Assembly: GCA_001604585.1 (NCBI GenBank)
Contig: LVBW01000037.1
Location: forward strand, 514 to 64,513
Direction of reading: 5' to 3'
DNA length: 64,000 nucleotides
From: Puniceicoccales bacterium Verruco_02
GTDB taxonomy: Bacteria; Verrucomicrobiota; Verrucomicrobiia; Opitutales; Oceanipulchritudinaceae
A program made the position numbers and the translations under genes. Below the pieces are notes generated by a model that saw nothing but the letters and a program-made list of their open reading frames with translations, had not been told where the DNA came from and made no database searches. Positions 21,584 through 30,705 of the stretch are shown in pieces (position 1 is the stretch's first letter; the number at the start of each line of letters is the position of its first letter).

Positions 21584-22363
21584 ATGCCAGTATCAGGACG
21601 CGAACTAGCAACCCTCGACTTCGGCAACCTCATCGGAGGTCCGCTCAACGCCGTTGTAGAGGCACAGGCAAAGTCTGCCATCACCACGGCCAACTTCATC
21701 AAGGAAGTGGCCTTCGACAAGGAAGGAAAGGTCGTCAACGTCGATTTCAAGTACAGCCGCAAGAATGACGACGGCAAAGATCAGGAATTCACCCTCACGG
21801 TGCCCTTCCTGACGATGATTCCCATACCGTACATTTCGGTCAAATCGGCCATTGTGGAGTTCAACGCCAAGATAACCTCCACAACCGAGAGCAAGAGCGA
21901 GTCCAACTTCAACACGGAAAACACCCTCTCTGTCAGCTCCGGCTGGTTCGTATCGGCCAAGTTGCAGTCCAAGGTATCCTACCAAAAGAGCAGCTCCGCC
22001 ACCGACAAGGAAGAGCGCACCTACGACATGCACGTCAAGGTCGAGGCCGAGAACGCCGACATGCCCGCGGGCACCGAGCGCATCCTGACGATCCTCGAAC
22101 AGTCCATCTCCGAGCGCAAGGGCAAGACCTTCAAGGGTAGCATCGTCATCGCCACAGGCACAGGCACCGCCCTCACCCTGAGCGACAACCCGGACAAGCT
22201 GGACCCGACCGCCATCAACGGCTCCACCTTCACCCTCACGGGCAAGCAATACAAGATAAGCGCCTGCACCAAAGACGCCACAACGGGCAAGATAAGCATC
22301 ACCGTGGACACTGCCATCACACTGGCAAAGGACACCAGCGTGCTGCTCGACGACGCGGCATAA
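21584..22363 (+). CDS. DUF2589 domain-containing protein
   Basis: LDFGNLIGGPLNAVVEAQAKSAITTANFIKEVAF ... FLTMIPIPYISVKSAIVEFNAKI ... VSSGWFVSAKLQSKVSYQKSSS is a recognisable DUF2589 pattern; preceded by AGGAGA. Confidence 0.85.
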   Translation: MPVSGRELATLDFGNLIGGPLNAVVEAQAKSAITTANFIKEVAFDKEGKVVNVDFKYSRKNDDGKDQEFTLTVPFLTMIPIPYISVKSAIVEFNAKITSTTESKSESNFNTENTLSVSSGWFVSAKLQSKVSYQKSSSATDKEERTYDMHVKVEAENADMPAGTERILTILEQSISERKGKTFKGSIVIATGTGTALTLSDNPDKLDPTAINGSTFTLTGKQYKISACTKDATTGKISITVDTAITLAKDTSVLLDDAA

Positions 22364-22388
22364 GGCCAATTGTCTTTGGCACAGTACC

Positions 22389-22422
22389 GGGGCTGAGGCG
22401 GTCCAAACCCGCCGGCAGCCCC
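22389..22422 (+). promoter_or_regulatory. Intra-operon GC-rich hairpin, loop TCCAAAC
   Basis: ggggctg/cagcccc outer stem and ggcgg/ccgcc inner stem; no T-tract, so probably not a simple terminator. Confidence 0.55.
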
Positions 22423-22456
22423 GCTTCAAGCGCGCGGACAGGAAAAGGACAAAGGC

Positions 22457-23398
22457 ATGAACGACAAGGAACAGGAACAAAAGCTCTCGGAACTAGTGGG
22501 CGCAATAGTCTCCAGCATCGCACATGCGCGCGGTGTGGCCGATGCCGAAGCCCTGCGTCTTGCCCACATCTACCGGCGCAACGAGCTTCTCAAGGGCCTG
22601 CCAGTGCCTCGCCTGCGCCTGCGAAACATCAACATCAGTCTGCCCCTGCTTATAAGTGGCCTTAGTCCCTCAGAGCCGGGCACGCTGAACACCTCGGCCA
22701 ACATTGCCGATGCCGCCTTCAGGAGCCTGCAAAGAGGCTTCGGCGAGCTGCTCGTAAAGCTGCGCCAGAAGAGCGAAATGCAGAGTCTGCCCGAGGACGA
22801 GCGCAACGAAGCCTGCCTGTACTCGATACTAATCGGTGGCCTGTTCGAGGAATCGAGCAAGGAAGTCCTCACGCTCAAGAAGGAACGCTTCGAGGGTTAC
22901 AAACACGCTTTTACCTCCCGCATCGGAACCGTGATTGACGAGGCGCTCGCCAGCTCCGGCGACGATGTTGCCGCCAGCAGCGACCAGTCCTCCATACAGG
23001 CAGAGGTGGCTGACAAGGTGGCCGAGGCTACGCGAAGGCTGCTTCAGGAGCTGCTTTTCACAAGGCTGCGGGAATTTGTCAGCGCAAGGCAGAAAGACCT
23101 GCCCGAGGCGGAGCAGAAGCCCTTCGACCAGGCTAGGGCAAGGCTGCGCACAGACGCCTTTTTGCGTGGCGAGGACGGCGGCATACTCGTGGATGGCACA
23201 CGCCGCGCCGCGGCAGAGAGCTGCTACCGCCAACAGGCCAAACCGGCGCAAATCCGCGTTATTGCGGGCACCGACAATGTGAAAAACTGCGGTGCAGGGC
23301 CGGAAATGATTACGCGGATAAACATGACTATCCACGAAGAGGGCCTTGAGTGGACCAGTCAGCCCGACGGCGGCGCAGACAGGCTCTGCCCTGAATAG
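22457..23398 (+). CDS. Hypothetical protein, second gene of the DUF2589 operon
   Basis: 313 aa; N-terminus LSELVGAIVSSIAHARGVADAEALRLAHIYRRNELLKGLPVPRLRLRNINISLPLLI. Confidence 0.75.
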   Translation: MNDKEQEQKLSELVGAIVSSIAHARGVADAEALRLAHIYRRNELLKGLPVPRLRLRNINISLPLLISGLSPSEPGTLNTSANIADAAFRSLQRGFGELLVKLRQKSEMQSLPEDERNEACLYSILIGGLFEESSKEVLTLKKERFEGYKHAFTSRIGTVIDEALASSGDDVAASSDQSSIQAEVADKVAEATRRLLQELLFTRLREFVSARQKDLPEAEQKPFDQARARLRTDAFLRGEDGGILVDGTRRAAAESCYRQQAKPAQIRVIAGTDNVKNCGAGPEMITRINMTIHEEGLEWTSQPDGGADRLCPE

Positions 23399-23407
23399 GC
23401 GGCCAAG

Positions 23408-23959
23408 ATGATACACTGCGTCACAATCGACAAATTGGGCCAGAGTCTCGAACAGCTATCCCCCGTCTTGGACAGCTACCGCCGGGGCGACCCTGCCTTC
23501 CCCGCCCTTGCCCTCCACTGGCTGGAGACTACGCACAAGGGACTGTCCAGCCTGCGCCTTAGCGAGCTTAGCGAGCTGGGCACACTTGGAGCCTCCATCA
23601 TAAAGGCGGGCGAGGCGATCCCCGGCCCGGACGGGTTGCCACCGCGCCGCTCTCAGACAAGGGCAAGGCAGAACATCGCAGCCGCCGAAGCTCTGGAAAG
23701 GGCGGAAAGAGTGCTGCGGGACCGCGTTCAGTCAAGCGAGGAAAGGCTGCGTCTTTTCGAGGACAAGCTCTGCGAAGGCATGACTGCCTACATGTTGGAA
23801 AACAGTCTGCCCGAGGGCGGAGGGGAACAGGCCCTGCGCAGGCTCTGGGACGGCCTCTGCGCCTATGCACCGACTAGACCCCTGACGCGCTACCTCTCCG
23901 CCTCGCTGGGATCGACGGACAGGCTCTGCCTCTTGGCCAACATTCTCGGCAGGCTCTAG
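23408..23959 (+). CDS. Hypothetical protein, third gene of the DUF2589 operon
   Basis: 183 aa ORF, 10 nt downstream of the previous stop; helical/charged. Confidence 0.65.
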   Translation: MIHCVTIDKLGQSLEQLSPVLDSYRRGDPAFPALALHWLETTHKGLSSLRLSELSELGTLGASIIKAGEAIPGPDGLPPRRSQTRARQNIAAAEALERAERVLRDRVQSSEERLRLFEDKLCEGMTAYMLENSLPEGGGEQALRRLWDGLCAYAPTRPLTRYLSASLGSTDRLCLLANILGRL

Positions 23960-24082
23960 AGCATGCTTGCCCCGGACCGGAATGGCCCTTTGCTCCGACG
24001 AGTTTAATACCCATTCTCGCAAAGAGCCATCCGGACCAATCAACAAGGCAGCGTTCCCGAATCCGGCTCATGCTGCGGCAGG

Positions 24083-24100
24083 CCGTCCGTCCGTCCGTCC
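24083..24100. repeat. CCGT tetranucleotide repeat (about 4.5 copies)
   Basis: ccgtccgtccgtccgtcc read directly. Confidence 0.8.
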
Positions 24101-24216
24101 TTGAACTTTGGCTCGCTATCACCTAGAACCAGAGTCTGCACCTAGTTCAGGCTCTCTTATCCGCGTTTTTCCCACAAACCATTCCCGAGACTGATATACC
24201 CCGAACAACACAGATT

Positions 24217-24885
24217 ATGCCCAAAGTAGCTGTATTACTGGCCGGATGCGGATTCCAGGACGGAGCCGAAATTCAGGAGGCCGTCATCACCCTGCTCGAA
24301 CTGGACAGGGCCGGAGCCGAAGTGCAGTTCTTCGCCCCCGACATCCAGCAGGAACACGTCATCAACCACCTCGACGGCACCGTATCCAGCTACCGCGAGC
24401 GCAGCGTAATCGAGGAGGCAGCCCGCATTGTGCGCGGCGACATTGTCCCACTTACCGACGCCAAGGCATCGGACTTCGACGCGCTCATTATGCCCGGGGG
24501 CTTCGGCGTGGCCAAGAACCTGTGCAGCTTTGCCTTCGACGGGGCTTCCTGTGCCGTGGACGGCGAGGTGGAACGCTTCATTCTGGACATGTACCGCGCT
24601 GGCAAGCCCATAGGCGCGATCTGCATATCCCCCGCCCTTGTGGCCCGCGTGCTGGGCGCGGACGATATTTCCGTGACAGTCACCATTGGCAACGACAAAA
24701 AGACCGCACAGGCCATACGCGACTGTGGGGCCGTACATGTGGACTGCCATGTGGACGCCATCGTAATTGACGAAAAGAACAACATTATCAGCACTCCGGC
24801 CTATATGTACAGCACTACGACTCCGTCGAGGGTCGAGCAGGGCATAGGCAAGCTTGTCAAGGCTGTGCTGGAGCGCATCAAGTGA
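24217..24885 (+). CDS. elbB: ElbB-like glyoxalase (DJ-1/PfpI superfamily)
   Basis: VAVLLAGCGFQDGAEIQEAVITLLELDRAGAEVQFFAPD, DALIMPGGFGVAKNLCSFAFDG, KPIGAICISPALVARVLG. Confidence 0.93.
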   Translation: MPKVAVLLAGCGFQDGAEIQEAVITLLELDRAGAEVQFFAPDIQQEHVINHLDGTVSSYRERSVIEEAARIVRGDIVPLTDAKASDFDALIMPGGFGVAKNLCSFAFDGASCAVDGEVERFILDMYRAGKPIGAICISPALVARVLGADDISVTVTIGNDKKTAQAIRDCGAVHVDCHVDAIVIDEKNNIISTPAYMYSTTTPSRVEQGIGKLVKAVLERIK

Positions 24886-25346
24886 GGGCCGCTCTGCCAG
24901 TATTCTGCCTTACGCTGCTATCGGCTGCTCTCCCTGCCCTCCCGGCCCGAAGCGGCACAGAGGAGCAGGCCTCGCTATCCCCGGACGCCCCGGTGGAACG
25001 CTTCAACATACACGCTTTCGATCCGCTAAGCGGCTGGCGCACCTGGAGACTGGAGGGCGAAAGGGCAGAGTTCCCCAGCCCCGGCGCAGTGCGCATGAGG
25101 GACATCACCTTCATCGTGTTCGAGCCGGAAAAGGCCCAGCGCGTGATGCTGCGCATCGAAAGCCCGGTCGCCGAGACGGCCTCCGGGCGCGAACAGGTGA
25201 CAGGCCCCGGCGAAATACTCGTAACGGCAGATGGCTTTCTGCTGGCGGGGCGAGACTGGACATGGCACACAGGTGAAAGGCGGCTTTCCATACGTTCCTC
25301 CGCTCATGCTGTAATCGAAGGCGAGCTTTGCCCCATATTGGAATGA
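24882..25346 (+). CDS. LptC-like / LPS-export associated periplasmic protein
   Basis: Signal peptide, 154 aa, GTG start overlapping the elbB stop (GTGA); sits immediately 5' of lptA-lptB; similarity weak. Confidence 0.55.
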   Translation: MRAALPVFCLTLLSAALPALPARSGTEEQASLSPDAPVERFNIHAFDPLSGWRTWRLEGERAEFPSPGAVRMRDITFIVFEPEKAQRVMLRIESPVAETASGREQVTGPGEILVTADGFLLAGRDWTWHTGERRLSIRSSAHAVIEGELCPILE

Positions 25347-25933
25347 AAACACTGCCCCTCATACTCGCCCTGCTGCTGGCCGCTCCAATGCTGCAAGCAC
25401 AGGCCCCGCAGACAGTCATAGACAGCGACCATCTGGACATGATAGCCGCCGAGGACAGCAACAGCTTTGTCTTCACGGGCAACGTCGTGGCAAAGGGGCA
25501 GGGCCTGTTACTGCACTGCGACAGGCTGGAAGTAATCGCATTCCGTGCGCAAGGCTCCACTCCCACGCTTGGCCGCATGGAAGGGGTTCAGAGTCTTGTC
25601 GCCACCGGCAATGTGCGCATAGATCAGGCCGGGCGAACGGCGTATGCCGATAGGGTGGATGTCACCCCAGCCGACGGCCTCGTGGTTCTTTCTGGCAAGC
25701 CAAGCATTGTCGATAGCAAGGCCAGCGTGGAGGGCTGGAAAATCATCTACAACAGCAAGACCCGCATGGTGAATATACTGCCGGAACCGGCGGAACTGGC
25801 CCTGCCCGGACAGCCCGCAGGACGCAGCCGCCTCGTGCTTGCCGAAGAGGCCATCCCGAAGCTCGACTACGACTCCGTGCTTCAGGGCGGGCATGATGAA
25901 GCGGACAAGCCAAAGGCCCCGGAGGGCAAATGA
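25343..25933 (+). CDS. lptA: LptA/OstA-like periplasmic LPS transport protein
   Basis: Signal peptide, VIDSDHLDMIAAEDSNSFVFTGNVVAKGQGLLLHCDRLEV; repeated OstA-type strands; adjacent lptB. Confidence 0.82.
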   Translation: MKTLPLILALLLAAPMLQAQAPQTVIDSDHLDMIAAEDSNSFVFTGNVVAKGQGLLLHCDRLEVIAFRAQGSTPTLGRMEGVQSLVATGNVRIDQAGRTAYADRVDVTPADGLVVLSGKPSIVDSKASVEGWKIIYNSKTRMVNILPEPAELALPGQPAGRSRLVLAEEAIPKLDYDSVLQGGHDEADKPKAPEGK

Positions 25934-26664
25934 GCCAAGGAGCATCATTTATTGCCGCCCGTGGGCTGGCGCGCGAATACGGGCGCCGCTCCGTCGTGGA
26001 CGGCGTGGACTTGGACGTTCGCGCTGGCGAAATCGTGGGCCTACTCGGCCCCAACGGCGCTGGAAAGACGACGAGCTTTTACATGATAGTGGGCCTTATC
26101 CAGGCCACCCGCGGCAAGGTTTACATAAACAACAGCGACGTCACCGCCGTCCCCATGTACAAGCGCGCGCGAATGGGCCTTGGCTACCTGCCGCAGGAGC
26201 CCAGCATATTCCGCCGCCTGAGCGTCGAGGACAACCTGCGCGCCGTGGCCGAGACGATGGACATGAGCCGCAGCGAGCGCCGGGCGCAGATAGCGGCCTC
26301 GCTTGACGAGCTGGGCCTGACACGCCTTGCACGGCAGAGGGCCTACACACTTTCCGGGGGCGAGCGCCGCAGGCTGGAGATAGCCCGCGCCCTTGTCACA
26401 AAGCCGCAGTTCCTCCTGATGGACGAGCCTTTCAGCGGCGTTGACCCCATAAGCGTTGCCGAGGTGCAGAACATCGTGCGCGAGCTGAAGAACAGAGGCA
26501 TAGGAGTCCTCATCACCGATCACAACGTGCGCGAAACACTAAGCATCGTGGACCGCGCCTACCTCATGCACAATGGCAAGGTGCTAAGCGAGGGCACGAG
26601 CGAGGAGCTGATCAACGACCCGGATAGCCGCAAGTTCTACCTTGGCGAATCCTTCAAGCTCTGA
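25930..26664 (+). CDS. lptB: LPS export ABC transporter ATP-binding protein
   Basis: GLLGPNGAGKTTSFYMIVGLI, GYLPQEPSIFRRLSVEDNL, LSGGERRRLEIARAL, LMDEPFSGVDPISV, ITDHNVRETLSI. Confidence 0.96.
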   Translation: MSQGASFIAARGLAREYGRRSVVDGVDLDVRAGEIVGLLGPNGAGKTTSFYMIVGLIQATRGKVYINNSDVTAVPMYKRARMGLGYLPQEPSIFRRLSVEDNLRAVAETMDMSRSERRAQIAASLDELGLTRLARQRAYTLSGGERRRLEIARALVTKPQFLLMDEPFSGVDPISVAEVQNIVRELKNRGIGVLITDHNVRETLSIVDRAYLMHNGKVLSEGTSEELINDPDSRKFYLGESFKL

Positions 26665-26712
26665 TAACGCCTTGGCTGGAGCGACGCTCTTTTTCATTTC
26701 CATCACCCGCTA

Positions 26713-27579
26713 ATGCCCGAAATCAGCCCAGAGTGGACCAGTCCCGGCTACATTGCCTCGCTCTGGCACGTACTGCTGATTGGCGGAGGCGTCATTGGGT
26801 TCATTTATATATTGGCGCAGAGGGAACGCTGGGCAGGACTACCCCCGCCCGAGGTTCGTGCATGGCGCATCGGCTGGCTGGATATGGGCCTCTTGTTCTG
26901 CCTGCTTTTCATGTGGTCTTTGGCAGCGGGTTCCATCACGGGCCGCTTGCTGCCTCTTGGGGAAGACCCCGCGCATTCGCTTCTTGCATGGCGAACGGCT
27001 CTGGACGGCATGGTGCTTCAGGCTGGCATGATACTAGTATTTTTCGGCTTTTGGCTTTCCCAGCCCTACGAGCACAGACTGCCCTTCAGCAGCGAGCCCA
27101 TGCCCGGCAGCGCCGCCCTTGGCAAGGCTCTGCTGTATTTTCTGGCCTTCATGCCCGCCCGCTACCTGCTGGAGCTTGCCTGGATGGCCACCCTGACGCA
27201 GTTGGACAAGCTGGGGCTGCCCCTGCCTATGGAGCCTCAGCTTGTGACGGGCTTTTTCAACCGCAACAGCCCGCCTCTGGCCTTTGTGTCGCTGGTGTTA
27301 TTGGCCGTAATTGTGGCCCCGATAGTGGAGGAGTTGGTGTTTCGAGCAGGGCTGTACCGCTTCCTCAAGGCCCGCCTTGGCACACATGGAGCCATGATTG
27401 CCAGCGCCGGAGTGTTCGCCCTCTTGCACGGCAACCTGCTCTCGGCCCCCACCCTGATGCTGCTTGGCATCGCGCTCTGTCTTGCGTACGAGTCCGGGGG
27501 CAACATAAAGGTGCCCATCATCATGCACGCTGTGTTCAACATGAACTCCGTGCTGCTCATCGTGCTTCAGACCGCCTGA
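26713..27579 (+). CDS. CPBP family intramembrane metalloprotease
   Basis: Multiple TMs; EELVFRAGLYRFL, ASAGVFALLHGN, HAVFNMNSV motifs. Confidence 0.88.
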   Translation: MPEISPEWTSPGYIASLWHVLLIGGGVIGFIYILAQRERWAGLPPPEVRAWRIGWLDMGLLFCLLFMWSLAAGSITGRLLPLGEDPAHSLLAWRTALDGMVLQAGMILVFFGFWLSQPYEHRLPFSSEPMPGSAALGKALLYFLAFMPARYLLELAWMATLTQLDKLGLPLPMEPQLVTGFFNRNSPPLAFVSLVLLAVIVAPIVEELVFRAGLYRFLKARLGTHGAMIASAGVFALLHGNLLSAPTLMLLGIALCLAYESGGNIKVPIIMHAVFNMNSVLLIVLQTA

Positions 27580-27588
27580 ACCCTACCT

Positions 27589-28551
27589 ATGAATCCCTTT
27601 ACCAAAGACCCGGCAGCGAGCGTGACCAGCCTTGGCGAGTGCGCTCTTCTTGGCCGGATGCGTGAATGGCTGGGTGCCGCCGCCCCGGCCTCGCCCGCCG
27701 GCATGGGCGATGACTGCGCCCTGACAGAGCCGCGGGCCAATCTGTTCACCTGCGACAGCCTGCTCTATGGACGGCATTTCGACGACTCCTGCCCTGCGGA
27801 GCTGGCGGGCGAAAAGCTGCTCAAGCGCAACCTGAGCGACATTGCCGCAATGGGCGGACTGCCGGAAAACGCCCTGCTGGCCCTGTTCCTGCCCCCGCAG
27901 ACTAGCACCGAATGGCTGGAGGGCTTTGTCAGGGGCCTTGCCCGTGCGGCTCTGCGCTACTCTACCAGCATTGTAGGCGGAGACATTGCAGAGAGTAGCT
28001 CGCCCTTTCTTGCCGCCACGCTCAGCCTCACAGGGCGCGCCCGCAGGCCGCTCTTGCGCGGCGGGGCCAAGGCAGGGGATGTACTGTATGTGTCCGGCCC
28101 TCTGGGCTGCTCCATCAAGGGACATCATCTGACCTTCGAGCCGCGCATCGAGCAGGGCATGTACCTATCCTACGCGCCGGGGGTAAGCGCTTGCATGGAT
28201 CTTTCCGACGGCCTTGCAAAGGACCTGCCCCTTCTTTGTGGCTCCTCACTTGCTGGCATCTTGGACATGGACGCTTTGCCGCCCTCGGCGGAGACTATTT
28301 GCGAGTGCGGGGAGGATCGCGTGGCCATGTTGCGCCATATCATGTGCGATGGCGAGGACTACGAGCTGCTCTTTGCCGTGGACGCAGCTATGGCCGAAGA
28401 GCTGGAAAGTATGTGGACGGACCGCTTTGGCGCCCCACCCTTCCGCATCGGCAGCCTTGCCCCCCGCGATGGGGACGGCCCGCAGCTAATCGACGCAGCA
28501 GATGGAAAGGCCCTTGAATATGCAGGATACGAGCATCTTAGACAGGCTTAG
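27589..28551 (+). CDS. thiL: Thiamine-monophosphate kinase
   Basis: GMGDDCALTEP, CDSLLYGRHFD, LLKRNLSDIAAMGGLPENALLAL, STSIVGGDIAES, CMDLSDGLAKDLPLLC, MCDGEDYELLFAV. Confidence 0.93.
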   Translation: MNPFTKDPAASVTSLGECALLGRMREWLGAAAPASPAGMGDDCALTEPRANLFTCDSLLYGRHFDDSCPAELAGEKLLKRNLSDIAAMGGLPENALLALFLPPQTSTEWLEGFVRGLARAALRYSTSIVGGDIAESSSPFLAATLSLTGRARRPLLRGGAKAGDVLYVSGPLGCSIKGHHLTFEPRIEQGMYLSYAPGVSACMDLSDGLAKDLPLLCGSSLAGILDMDALPPSAETICECGEDRVAMLRHIMCDGEDYELLFAVDAAMAEELESMWTDRFGAPPFRIGSLAPRDGDGPQLIDAADGKALEYAGYEHLRQA

Positions 28552-28963
28552 GCAGGGTCTTTGCTCATCCAGTGCGCAAGAGACGGCCGCCATAGCGGCG
28601 GAGCTGGCAGCGGCCCTGCCGCCGGACTGCACTCTGGCCCTGCATGGAGACCTTGGCTGTGGCAAGACGACCTTCGTTGCAGGGCTGGCAAAGGGCCTTG
28701 GAATTGCCGCTCCAGTGACAAGCCCCAGTTATAACCTCATGAGTCTGCACAAGGGCAGTGAGCGCATGTTGGCGCATCTGGATGCCTACCGTCTGCAAAG
28801 CGCGGCGGATATGGACGCGCTGATGCTCGAAGAGTTCCTGCACAGCCCCTACTGCATAGCTCTGGAATGGCCCGAGCGCGTGCAGGAATGGCTCCCCGAG
28901 GGCTGCATACATCTGTATTTGGTGGACAAGGGCGAGGGGCGCAGGCTCATCCGCATTGAGTGA
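28520..28963 (+). CDS. tsaE: tRNA threonylcarbamoyladenosine biosynthesis ATPase TsaE
   Basis: LHGDLGCGKTTFVAGLAKGLGI, VTSPSYNLM, LAHLDAYRLQ, ALEWPERVQEWLP; overlaps thiL 3' end. Confidence 0.9.
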   Translation: MQDTSILDRLRQGLCSSSAQETAAIAAELAAALPPDCTLALHGDLGCGKTTFVAGLAKGLGIAAPVTSPSYNLMSLHKGSERMLAHLDAYRLQSAADMDALMLEEFLHSPYCIALEWPERVQEWLPEGCIHLYLVDKGEGRRLIRIE

Positions 28964-29015
28964 CAATTCGCAATAGTCTCTGCTACCCAAGCGTCGCATT
29001 CCGCTTCGCTTTCGA

Positions 29016-29042
29016 TCAAGATTTCCCGTATTGTGCCGATGT
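29016..29042 (+). promoter_or_regulatory. Sigma-28 (FliA/SigD)-like promoter
   Basis: TCAAGATT-N11-GCCGATGT versus consensus TAAAGTTT-N11-GCCGATAA. Confidence 0.6.
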
Positions 29043-29109
29043 ACAGGGAGTCTGAGTGTGCCCCGTCGGGGCGAAGCGTCTAACCTTTCAAGGAGCTAGT
29101 AATCGAGCC

Positions 29110-30705
29110 ATGTCCAGCGTGAAACTCAGTTCCATGAACTGGGACACCATACTGAAGTACAACCTGTCCAACGCCTTCGCCATCCCGAAGTCGGAAGTGG
29201 ATGACAACTCTGCGTACAAATACAAGAGCGTTTCGACCAAGACTTACGGGCAGAGTCTGGCTCTTCTCAACGGCATGAACGAGAAGCTGGGGATTCTCAA
29301 GACCAACCTCCAGCTCATGCAGAACTACGCCCTGAAGGGCTTGAAGGCCACCGTGCTCGATAGCAAGGCCCGTTCGGAGGCCTATGCGCAGCTTCGTTCG
29401 TTGAGCGCGGGTATCGACACCATCGTGCGCGATTACAAGCTGGAGAACATCCCCCTTTTCAACGGGCGCCAGTTCAATCTTTCTTACGGAAGCGGCTCGG
29501 TGAAGGTGAATCTGGACAATCTTTCCTCCAGCGGAGAGAACGGGCTTGGCCTTGCCAGTTCGCCGGAGGGAGCCTTTGCAAGCATCAGCTACGATTATCT
29601 GGCCCTGATGAAAAATTCGGCAACCGACATTGCCGGACTGGACATTAGCGATGCGAAGTCGATTTCCGTCAAGAGCGACGCCTACCCCTACTCCGGTGAA
29701 CTTAAGGACGGCAACTACTGGGTGAAGGTAACATACATGGGGACGCAGTCCACCGTGGAGATACAGAATCTGGACGGCACGACCATCCAGAAAGTGGAGG
29801 GCGTGGACTTTACCGGCACCGGGCAGGTGAGCGTCAAAACGAACGTTGGCGTGGAGCTTTCCTTCGAGAAGACACAGTTCCAGACCGCCCTTGGCGGCGA
29901 CAAGCACGACTGGGAGGTGTTCGGCGCACAGTCCCTGTACGCAAACCTGCGTTACGAGCGCAACGTGCAGCATGTGCTCGACGATGGTAGCGGCAAGACC
30001 CTGACCGAAGAAAGCAGCGTGAGTGTCGCCCGGGGCAGCACCCTTATCGGCAGCAGCGGAAACTTGAAGGTCGGCGCCAGCACATCGCCCGTTTACGACG
30101 GTGTGACGACGATGGACACCGGGCAGTACGACTTGAAGATCAAGTACGATGGGGCCAAGTCCTCGCTCTGGCTCTACGACAAGAGCGGCAAGCTCATTTC
30201 CACCAAGCGCGGCGTGGACCTTACCGGTGAGGACAAGTTCAGCGTGGACATGGGGACGGGCGTCACAATATCGCTGGACCCGAACAACTTCGATTCGTCC
30301 AAGCGAGACTACCACGTGTACCTCAACTACACTGCCGCAGACAAGGCCAGCGAAGAGCTGGACTACAATGCATACTACGAGCGCATAGTTGCGGCCATCG
30401 CCACCATTCAGGAACAGATAGACGTCGTTGCACAGGCAAAGGAGGAGCTGGAGAGCCGCTACTCCATCATTCAGAATGCTTTCAAGCTGGCCAACAATGG
30501 CGGAGGCACCAGTTCGGTCTTGTCCAGCCTCATTGGTGGTTCCTCGCTGGATGCTTCAAGCCTTTTCTCCACTGTCAACAACACCAGCAGCAGCTCAGGC
30601 GGATCCGTCCTGCTTAGTTCGGGCAACATTCTCGGTGCCTTGCAAAGCTCGGTCGAGTCGATGTCCGACATAGATCCGGCTGTGCTTGCTCGCTACTACC
30701 GATGA
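29110..30705 (+). CDS. Divergent flagellin-like filament protein with two tandem inserted domains
   Basis: N-terminal helix pattern LNGMNEKLGILKTNLQLMQNYALKGLKATVLDSKARSEAYAQLRSLSAGIDTIVRDYKLENIPLFNGRQF resembles flagellin D1; C-terminal helix YYERIVAAIATIQEQIDVVAQAKEELESRYSIIQNAF; AAGGAG upstream. Confidence 0.6.
   Translation: MSSVKLSSMNWDTILKYNLSNAFAIPKSEVDDNSAYKYKSVSTKTYGQSLALLNGMNEKLGILKTNLQLMQNYALKGLKATVLDSKARSEAYAQLRSLSAGIDTIVRDYKLENIPLFNGRQFNLSYGSGSVKVNLDNLSSSGENGLGLASSPEGAFASISYDYLALMKNSATDIAGLDISDAKSISVKSDAYPYSGELKDGNYWVKVTYMGTQSTVEIQNLDGTTIQKVEGVDFTGTGQVSVKTNVGVELSFEKTQFQTALGGDKHDWEVFGAQSLYANLRYERNVQHVLDDGSGKTLTEESSVSVARGSTLIGSSGNLKVGASTSPVYDGVTTMDTGQYDLKIKYDGAKSSLWLYDKSGKLISTKRGVDLTGEDKFSVDMGTGVTISLDPNNFDSSKRDYHVYLNYTAADKASEELDYNAYYERIVAAIATIQEQIDVVAQAKEELESRYSIIQNAFKLANNGGGTSSVLSSLIGGSSLDASSLFSTVNNTSSSSGGSVLLSSGNILGALQSSVESMSDIDPAVLARYYR

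Noticed and set aside
29080-30315. 411-aa antisense ORF opposite the flagellin-like gene
   Set aside because: Antisense shadow of a well-supported coding frame in GC-rich DNA; low-complexity His/Val/Leu-rich translation with no recognisable domain.
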